Assembly (NCBI RefSeq): GCF_040215725.1
Contig: NZ_CP157969.1
Coordinates: 1,054,001 to 1,118,000 of the forward strand
Direction of reading: 5' to 3'
DNA from: Rhizobium sp. ZPR4
GTDB lineage: Bacteria; Pseudomonadota; Alphaproteobacteria; Rhizobiales; Rhizobiaceae
DNA: 64,000 nt
Positions 58,691 to 64,000 of this stretch are shown here, in pieces. Within the stretch, counting starts at the first letter, position 1. Each line of letters opens with the position of its first letter. Made by a program: the position numbers and the translations under genes. The notes beneath the pieces are model-generated. The model was not told the DNA's origin and did not search any database. It worked only from the letters and a program-made list of their open reading frames with translations.

Positions 58691-59037
58691 AGAAATCATC
58701 TCCTCGCGCGGTCGTCGAACGGTCCGCAGCGCAGTTGGCATCGATCCGGCGCCTGGCGGGCGGACTGATGAAAAAGTCATCTTGATTGTGCCTGAGCGCT
58801 TCTCCAGCGCAGCTGGCAGTTTAGCGCATCAGATCCGCTTGATTTTGCCCCGTCCTCCCCGACGCCGTCATTTGTCTTTATTCCGTAATATGGAATATGA
58901 TTTTCTAATATGTCGAGTTAAATAAATAAAAATGAGATAGTCAAGATAGATATTGCGGATTATTTTATTTTATGCGTTTATGAACTTGCTGATAATTATT
59001 ATTCCGCAATACGGAACAAGATAAAAGGGGAGTAGCG
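58691..59037. promoter_or_regulatory. divergent promoter region with two IclR-type sites
   Basis: A 347-base gap, very AT-rich near its centre, between the aminotransferase operon (left) and the ABC operon (right). It holds ATTCCGTAATATGGAAT at 58880-58896 and ATTCCGCAATACGGAAC at 59001-59017, two imperfect inverted repeats of the form TTCCG-N5-CGGAA used by IclR proteins. The second lies 20 bases before the ABC gene start, the first about 190 bases before the aminotransferase start. No gene was recognised. Confidence 0.65.
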
Positions 59038-59946
59038 ATGAAGAAGCTTGTAGTGCTCGCAATGGGGCTGATGCTGGTGATGGGAGGCGTTGCGTCGGCA
59101 GCCGACGATCCCAAAGGTACGCTCGGCGAGATTATGAAGGACAAGAAGATCGTCATCATGAACGATCTTTCGGCGGCGCCCTGGCAGTTCAGGGACGCAA
59201 ACGGCAATCCGGCCGGCTTTTCCGTGGATCTCGACAGGCTTATTGCCTCAAAACTCGACGTTGACCTCGAAATGCGGAATGTCGAGTGGGCGGGGCTCAT
59301 TCCCGGCCTTCTCAGCCGCAAATCCGATATTCTGGCGACGAGCATGTCGACGACGTTCAAGCGTGCGCAGCAGATCCTTTTCACGACGGAGAGCTGGTAT
59401 TCCACCGGCGTCGTGGCGATCGTCAAACCGGAAGACCAGGGCAAATCCTGGGAGGAGCTGAACGAGGCCGGCAAGCGCATCGCCGTCAAGGCGGGCACCA
59501 ATGCCGTCGATGCTGCCAAGCAGTTCTTCCCGAAGGCGGAGCTGCAAACCTACCCGAACGACACGGATACCTACCAGGCGCTGAAGACGGGCCGCGTCGA
59601 TGCGGCGCTCAACGACCTGGCCGTCCTGGGAGTGGTAAAATCGGAATATGGTTTCGAGGCCCTGAAGCAGCCGCGTGAACTGATCACGACCGATACCTGG
59701 GGCTTTGCCGTGCGTCCGGGTGACACCTACACCTGGCAATACCTGAATTTCTTCCTGGCGAAGATCCGGGATAGCGGTGAGTTGGCCGCGCTCAAGAAAT
59801 ACTGGGTCGACGGCGATACTTGGAAGAAGGACTTCCTGGAAAAGAACAATGGCGTTTCCGACGAGCGCAAGAAGCTGGTCGATCTGCTTGGCATCGGCGC
59901 CTATGCGCCGGAGAGTGGCAATGCCAGCCGTATGACATTGCAATAG
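59038..59946 (+). CDS. amino-acid-type ABC transporter substrate-binding protein
   Basis: A 302-residue family 3 periplasmic receptor with a Sec signal peptide (MKKLVVLAMGLMLVMGGVAS, cleavage near SAAD) and the motif PWQFRDANGNPAGFSVDLDR. RBS AAAGGGGAG precedes the ATG. It is the first gene of the importer whose substrate presumably feeds the divergent aminotransferase. Confidence 0.92.
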   Translation: MKKLVVLAMGLMLVMGGVASAADDPKGTLGEIMKDKKIVIMNDLSAAPWQFRDANGNPAGFSVDLDRLIASKLDVDLEMRNVEWAGLIPGLLSRKSDILATSMSTTFKRAQQILFTTESWYSTGVVAIVKPEDQGKSWEELNEAGKRIAVKAGTNAVDAAKQFFPKAELQTYPNDTDTYQALKTGRVDAALNDLAVLGVVKSEYGFEALKQPRELITTDTWGFAVRPGDTYTWQYLNFFLAKIRDSGELAALKKYWVDGDTWKKDFLEKNNGVSDERKKLVDLLGIGAYAPESGNASRMTLQ

Positions 59947-60024
59947 CGACGGATTTGGAGATGAGCGTCGGCCACTTGCCGACGCTCGGCCTATCGTCTC
60001 TCGGCAAGGTTATGGAGGATCGCG

Positions 60025-60756
60025 ATGGCATTTTTCGAAGCGCGCGACGTCAATTTGCATTTCAAGGATTTCCACGCCCTGCGCGGAATATCCATTCAGT
60101 TCGAACGGTCGGATGTGCTCGTTGTCTGCGGTCCGTCCGGCTCAGGCAAGAGCACCTTCATCCGCGCCATAAACAGGTTGGCGGGATCCTTGTCCGCCGG
60201 CCAGATCCTTCTCGGCGGCCAGGACATCGCCGCCATGCCGCGCCGCCAGCTGTATCGCAGGATCGGCATGGTCTTCCAGCGGTTCAACCTGTTCCAGCAC
60301 CTCAGCGTGCTCGACAATATAGCCTTGCCGCAAAGGCGTGTTCTCGGACGCAGTCGCAAGGATGCCGCAGCGCGGGCGATGGAGCTTCTGGCGCGCGTCG
60401 GGCTGGAGAGCAAGGCTGGCCGTTACCCCGCGCAATTGTCCGGCGGTCAGCAGCAGCGTGTCGCCATCTGCCGCGCCCTGGCGATGGATCCCGAGCTGTT
60501 GCTGTTCGACGAACCGACCTCGGCGCTCGATCCGGAAATGGTCGGAGAGGTGCTGCAGGTGATGCGCGAGCTGGCGGCATCGGGCATGACGATGATCGTT
60601 GTCACCCATGAAATGGGGTTTGCGCGGGAGCTTGCCACCGAGGTTGCCTTTCTCGATGCCGGTCAATTGGTGGAAAAAGCGCCCCCTTGCGAATTCTTCT
60701 CGCGGCCGAAAGAAGCGCGCACGCGCGCCTTTCTCAATCAGATCCTCCGTCACTAG
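60025..60756 (+). CDS. amino-acid-type ABC transporter ATP-binding protein
   Basis: A 243-residue GlnQ-like ATPase with Walker [11 protein letters not shown] loop [11 protein letters not shown], signature LSGGQQQR and Walker [23 protein letters not shown] precedes the ATG. It is followed 11 bases later by the permease pair. Confidence 0.94.
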   Translation: MAFFEARDVNLHFKDFHALRGISIQFERSDVLVVCGPSGSGKSTFIRAINRLAGSLSAGQILLGGQDIAAMPRRQLYRRIGMVFQRFNLFQHLSVLDNIALPQRRVLGRSRKDAAARAMELLARVGLESKAGRYPAQLSGGQQQRVAICRALAMDPELLLFDEPTSALDPEMVGEVLQVMRELAASGMTMIVVTHEMGFARELATEVAFLDAGQLVEKAPPCEFFSRPKEARTRAFLNQILRH

Positions 60757-60767
60757 GCTGATCGCAC

Positions 60768-61439
60768 ATGATCTCGGATGCTTACGATATCTTCTGGCAG
60801 TATCGCGATACCTATCTCACCGGCATGCGCAATGCGCTTGCGGCTGCGGCCGTCGGGCTGTTGCTTGCGCTTTGCGTCGGCATGATCGCCGGCATTGTGC
60901 GGTTTTCTTCGCGCGGCATTTTCAGCAGGGCAATTGCCGTCTATGTCTCGCTGGTTCGCAATACGCCGCTGCTTGTGCAGGTCTACTTCATCTATTTTGG
61001 TCTGCCGACACTTGGCATCACGCTGTCGGCCTTTTCGACGGGCGTGATTGCGCTGACGTTCAATTCGGGCGCCTATATCGCCGAAATGGTGCGTGGAGGG
61101 CTGAATGCGATCCCGCGAGGCCAGATCGAAGCGGCCCAGTCGCTCGGTTTGAAATGGCGCATTCTTCTGCGTTACGTCCTTCTCCCTCAGGCAGCACCGA
61201 CGATTCTTCCGGCAATAACCGGGCAGTTCGTGCAACTGGTAAAGGACACTTCGCTCCTCTACACGATTGCCGTGCTGGAAATCACCAAGGCTGCCGACGA
61301 TGTCGGCAACGAAACATACCAGTTCCTGCCAGCCTATCTGGTAAGCTGCATGATCTACATCGTTATCTGCGTCGTGCTCAACCTTCTCGTCGATGTCTAT
61401 GAAAGCCGTGCCGGCTTTTCCAAACACAAGCGGGCCTGA
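60768..61439 (+). CDS. amino-acid-type ABC transporter permease
   Basis: A 223-residue HisQ/GlnP-type permease with the segments RNTPLLVQVYFIYFGLP and the contact loop GQIEAAQSLGLKWR. It is three bases before the second permease gene. Confidence 0.92.
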   Translation: MISDAYDIFWQYRDTYLTGMRNALAAAAVGLLLALCVGMIAGIVRFSSRGIFSRAIAVYVSLVRNTPLLVQVYFIYFGLPTLGITLSAFSTGVIALTFNSGAYIAEMVRGGLNAIPRGQIEAAQSLGLKWRILLRYVLLPQAAPTILPAITGQFVQLVKDTSLLYTIAVLEITKAADDVGNETYQFLPAYLVSCMIYIVICVVLNLLVDVYESRAGFSKHKRA

Positions 61440-61442
61440 GCC

Positions 61443-62108
61443 ATGAGCACCATTGTTGCTGTCGCCGGCGATGCCATTCAGCTTATTCTCACCGGGCTTC
61501 CCATCGTCCTCTTCCTGACCGCCGCGGCGTTCTTTCCCGCACTCGGTCTCGGTATTGTAGGAGGGCTTCTCGCCTCGTCATCCCTCGGGCCGATCCGCTT
61601 CCTGGTCGGTGCTTATGTCTATCTTTTTCGCAGCATGCCGTTCCTGATGTTCGTTTTCCTCGTCTATTACGGGCTGCCGCAATATGACATCGATATCGGT
61701 CCAGTTTTGACGGCTGTCATCGCCCTTTCGCTGTCGCACGGTGCCTACATGACCGAAATCATACGCGGCGGCCTGAAGGGGCTGGACAAAGGCCAGAACG
61801 AGGCTGCCATAGCCGTCGGCTTCAGCCTGTTCCAGCGTCTGCGCGATATTACCATCCCGCAGACGCTGATGGCGGTCATTCCCTCGCTCGTCGGCCAGGC
61901 CATATTGATCATCAAGGATACCTCATTGATATCGGTGGTCGGCATCAGCGAAATCACGAGGCTGGGGCGAGAGGTAGTCATCCGAACCAACCAACCCTTT
62001 ATTGTGTTTACACTATTGGCGCTAACCTACTTCGTGGTCTGCTTCTCTTTGGAATTTATTGCGCGTAAACTCGAAGCAAGAGCAAAGCGGATTATGGCCG
62101 GGCATTGA
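61443..62108 (+). CDS. amino-acid-type ABC transporter permease
   Basis: A 221-residue permease paralogous to the preceding one, with RSMPFLMFVFLVYYGLP and the contact loop GQNEAAIAVGFSLFQRL. It ends the transport genes; the IclR regulator gene begins near its stop. Confidence 0.92.
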   Translation: MSTIVAVAGDAIQLILTGLPIVLFLTAAAFFPALGLGIVGGLLASSSLGPIRFLVGAYVYLFRSMPFLMFVFLVYYGLPQYDIDIGPVLTAVIALSLSHGAYMTEIIRGGLKGLDKGQNEAAIAVGFSLFQRLRDITIPQTLMAVIPSLVGQAILIIKDTSLISVVGISEITRLGREVVIRTNQPFIVFTLLALTYFVVCFSLEFIARKLEARAKRIMAGH

Positions 62109-62122
62109 AATTGGAAAGAGAT

Positions 62123-62929
62123 ATGAAAACGCATTCGGTGATCAATGAAGCGGCCGTTGACGAGGTTCCGGCAGGACCGGAAAGCAGGGATGCCGGCGCC
62201 AAATCGCTGCGCAAGATGGCGCGTGTGCTGGATACGTTTTCCCGCGCCAAGCCGAGCATGACGATCGCCGAACTCTCGGAAGCCACAGGGCTGCCGAAGA
62301 CGACGGTCCATCGTATCGTCGCATCCTTGCGGGAGGTCGGCCTGCTCGATCAGGACGGCAAGCGCCAGGGTTATCGGCTCGGCCTGAAGATGTTTCACTA
62401 TGGCAGCAGCGTCCTGGCAAGCCTCGACACGCCGACGCGGGCGCATCCGCATATCGCCAAGCTGCAGCAGCTGACGGGCGAAATCATCCATTTTCACATG
62501 TTCGATGGAAGCCAGATGGTTTGCGTCGAGCGCGAGGAGATGATTGCCTCCAGCCTGACGACGCTGCAGGCGGCGCCGACCTACTGTACCAGCGTTGGTA
62601 AAGCCTTCCTGGCGTTTCAGGACGAGGAGCTGATATTGCGGATTGCCCATGAGGGCTTACATGCCTATACCGCAAATACGATCACGAAGCTCGACGGGCT
62701 GATCGAGGAGCTGGCGGGCATCAGGGCCAAAGGGTTTGCGGTCGATAACGAGGAAATCGAGATCGGGGTGCGCTGCATCGGAGCGCCGGTGCGCGATTCA
62801 TCGGGGCGCGTCTTCGCGGCGGTAAGCGTTTCCGGGCCGAGCGAAAGAATGCCCGACGGACGCCTCGCAGGTCTCGCACCTGTCGTTGTCCAGACCGCGA
62901 ACGATATTTCCCAAGCTCTGGCCGATTGA
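62123..62929 (+). CDS. IclR-family transcriptional regulator
   Basis: A 268-residue regulator with an N-terminal winged helix (MTIAELSEATGLPKTTVHRI) and a C-terminal IclR effector domain with the family signature in KGFAVDNEEIEIGVRCIGAP. The ATG at 62123 follows GGAAAGAG; a TTG at 62105 overlapping the permease stop is the alternative. It probably binds the two TTCCG-type sites in the divergent region and governs both operons. Confidence 0.92.
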   Translation: MKTHSVINEAAVDEVPAGPESRDAGAKSLRKMARVLDTFSRAKPSMTIAELSEATGLPKTTVHRIVASLREVGLLDQDGKRQGYRLGLKMFHYGSSVLASLDTPTRAHPHIAKLQQLTGEIIHFHMFDGSQMVCVEREEMIASSLTTLQAAPTYCTSVGKAFLAFQDEELILRIAHEGLHAYTANTITKLDGLIEELAGIRAKGFAVDNEEIEIGVRCIGAPVRDSSGRVFAAVSVSGPSERMPDGRLAGLAPVVVQTANDISQALAD

Positions 62930-63100
62930 TGGACGAGCGGCTGAGAGGGATGCCTGCCGGAACTCGGCTATCCCAAGGCGACCTTTCGCGTTAGCCGCCT
63001 GACCGCTGATTTGAGATTGCCGAAGCGTGGGGTGGGTTTCGATATGAAGCCCGGTCGATATGATGGCGGGCCGGCAACGGGTGTATGGCTTGGTTGATCT

Positions 63101-63901
63101 CTATTGTGCCAGCATATCGGTGAGCGCATGCCGCATAGATTCGCTCGAAATGCCGAAGAGACCGCCGTAGGGAAGATCGAGATCCAGGATGACAAACATG
63201 ACGCTCGCCACCGAGACGATGGCGACGGCGACAATGGAACCCGTGAGCGGGTTTCTGGGAGCTTGAAGACCGAAGCTTAGGAATACCAGCATAAGCCAGA
63301 AGATCAGGACGCCGAGGAACGGTGCTGAAAGCGAGCCGTGCGCGTCCTCGATCACGATCCATCGCGCCGCCAAGAGATTGCTGAAGAGCTGATTGCAACG
63401 GGTTACGAGTAGCTGATGCAAGGGATCGGCTGGCTGTTCGCGGGCAATGCCGAGCCCCATGTCGTTGAGAATTGCTCCAAGAGCGGGCGCTTCGCCGGTC
63501 AAAGGCAATTTTGATATGTCAGGATATGTGACCCCCGGTGGAATTGGCTCACCTGGCCATGTGCTGGCAATGACAGCGGTTGTGTAGCTGCGCAGAAGTT
63601 GCCGCTCATTATCCAATGCCGGGCCATAATTCCTCAGGCAGCGGTCCATCTCGGCCAGACCGGAGGCGTAGCGGTTGCGATCGTGAGATGCCGTTGTGAA
63701 CGCATTCAGTTCCGATGCCAAAAGCAAGCTCATGACAAGTGCGGCAAAAGTGACGAGAAGGGCCGTGACGACCCGGAGGAAGTCTATTGTCTCGCTGCTG
63801 CGGTGCGGGGCAGGTAATCTCGCACGCAATGTCGAGCCGACTGCGGCGCTAAACACAAGAAGAACAAACAAAGCCAGCGTCCAGACCGCTTCGCGTTGCA
63901 T
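63101..63901 (-). CDS. DUF4239-like membrane protein
   Basis: A 266-residue protein with two N-terminal hydrophobic segments, a soluble middle part with ASHDRNRYASGLAEMDRCL, two C-terminal segments, and the end DLPYGGLFGISSESMRHAL. This pattern is that of the bestrophin-like DUF4239 family, of unknown function. No operon partner is visible. It is transcribed towards the IclR gene. Confidence 0.7.
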   Translation of the reverse strand: MQREAVWTLALFVLLVFSAAVGSTLRARLPAPHRSSETIDFLRVVTALLVTFAALVMSLLLASELNAFTTASHDRNRYASGLAEMDRCLRNYGPALDNERQLLRSYTTAVIASTWPGEPIPPGVTYPDISKLPLTGEAPALGAILNDMGLGIAREQPADPLHQLLVTRCNQLFSNLLAARWIVIEDAHGSLSAPFLGVLIFWLMLVFLSFGLQAPRNPLTGSIVAVAIVSVASVMFVILDLDLPYGGLFGISSESMRHALTDMLAQ

Positions 63902-64000
63902 CGAAAATGCTCCAGCTGCATATGGCCGTTGATTATGTCATGTATCTCGATGAAGCGGGAGAATAAAAGCTCCGCGATACTTTCGAGGCGTTCGCATAGC

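Noticed and set aside
1..64000. tRNA, rRNA, intact insertion sequences, attachment sites
   Set aside because: None was recognised on either strand by reading; no cloverleaf-like or transposase-bearing segment could be supported.

Overview
Kind of organism: GC-rich alphaproteobacterial DNA, most likely from a Rhizobiaceae member (Rhizobium/Agrobacterium/Ensifer type) and probably from a chromid or megaplasmid rather than core chromosome. The reasons are the density of ABC uptake cassettes each paired with a LysR, GntR or IclR regulator and a small catabolic set, a rhizobial-type FlgE, and an AhpD/CMD pair resembling families I recall as Avi_7169/Avi_7170 of Agrobacterium vitis. I see no ribosomal, replication or housekeeping operons, no tRNA or rRNA, no CRISPR array and no intact insertion sequence. 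Layout, left: 1-4944 is a sugar ABC cassette (binding protein cut by the window edge, two permeases) followed by an SDR dehydrogenase, an MFS transporter and an HD-domain protein. 5003-11743 is an AhpD/CMD protein pair divergent from a LysR regulator, a flavin monooxygenase and an amino-acid-type ABC cassette. 11938-16592 is a ribose-type (CUT2) sugar ABC cassette. Centre: 16800-28702, all on the minus strand, holds a flagellar hook protein gene (flgE), a 2630-residue protein built wholly of 8-residue repeats, and a TPR/O-GlcNAc-transferase-like glycosyltransferase. This is the most unusual part of the window: a giant Ser/Thr-rich octad-repeat protein beside a candidate Ser/Thr glycosyltransferase and a hook gene. 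Its octads are grouped into larger modules of 7 and 10 octads. 29029-35659 is an aromatic-compound meta-cleavage type cluster (GntR regulator, ACMSD-like amidohydrolase, extradiol dioxygenase-like VOC protein, flavoprotein hydroxylase, MFS transporter, FAH-family hydrolase). 35795-40205 holds a secreted GH3 glycosidase, a PAP2 phosphatase, and an MFS transporter plus ChrB N-domain protein. Right: 40797-52396 is a metal-related region. A minus-strand operon (GNAT acetyltransferase, RcnA nickel/cobalt exporter, CsoR/RcnR-type sensor, DedA protein, unknown protein) lies back to back with a plus-strand nickel/oligopeptide-type ABC cassette with an internal GntR gene. Downstream of that cassette come a second CsoR/RcnR-type sensor and a small DedA-like protein. 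Three copies of a 19-bp G-tract inverted repeat lie in front of these units and are probably operators for the sensors. 52630-52893 is a small orphan gene under a perfect 25-bp palindrome. 53257-62929 is an IclR-controlled divergent locus. Leftward it has an aminotransferase, a fused DhaK-DhaL kinase, a DapA-family aldolase and an MHS-type permease. Rightward it has an amino-acid ABC cassette and the IclR regulator, with two TTCCG-N5-CGGAA-like sites in the shared promoter region. A DUF4239-like membrane protein ends the window. Genes and gene starts were called by reading the sequence and putative ribosome binding sites. Functions rest on motif and family recognition by eye; no database search was run.
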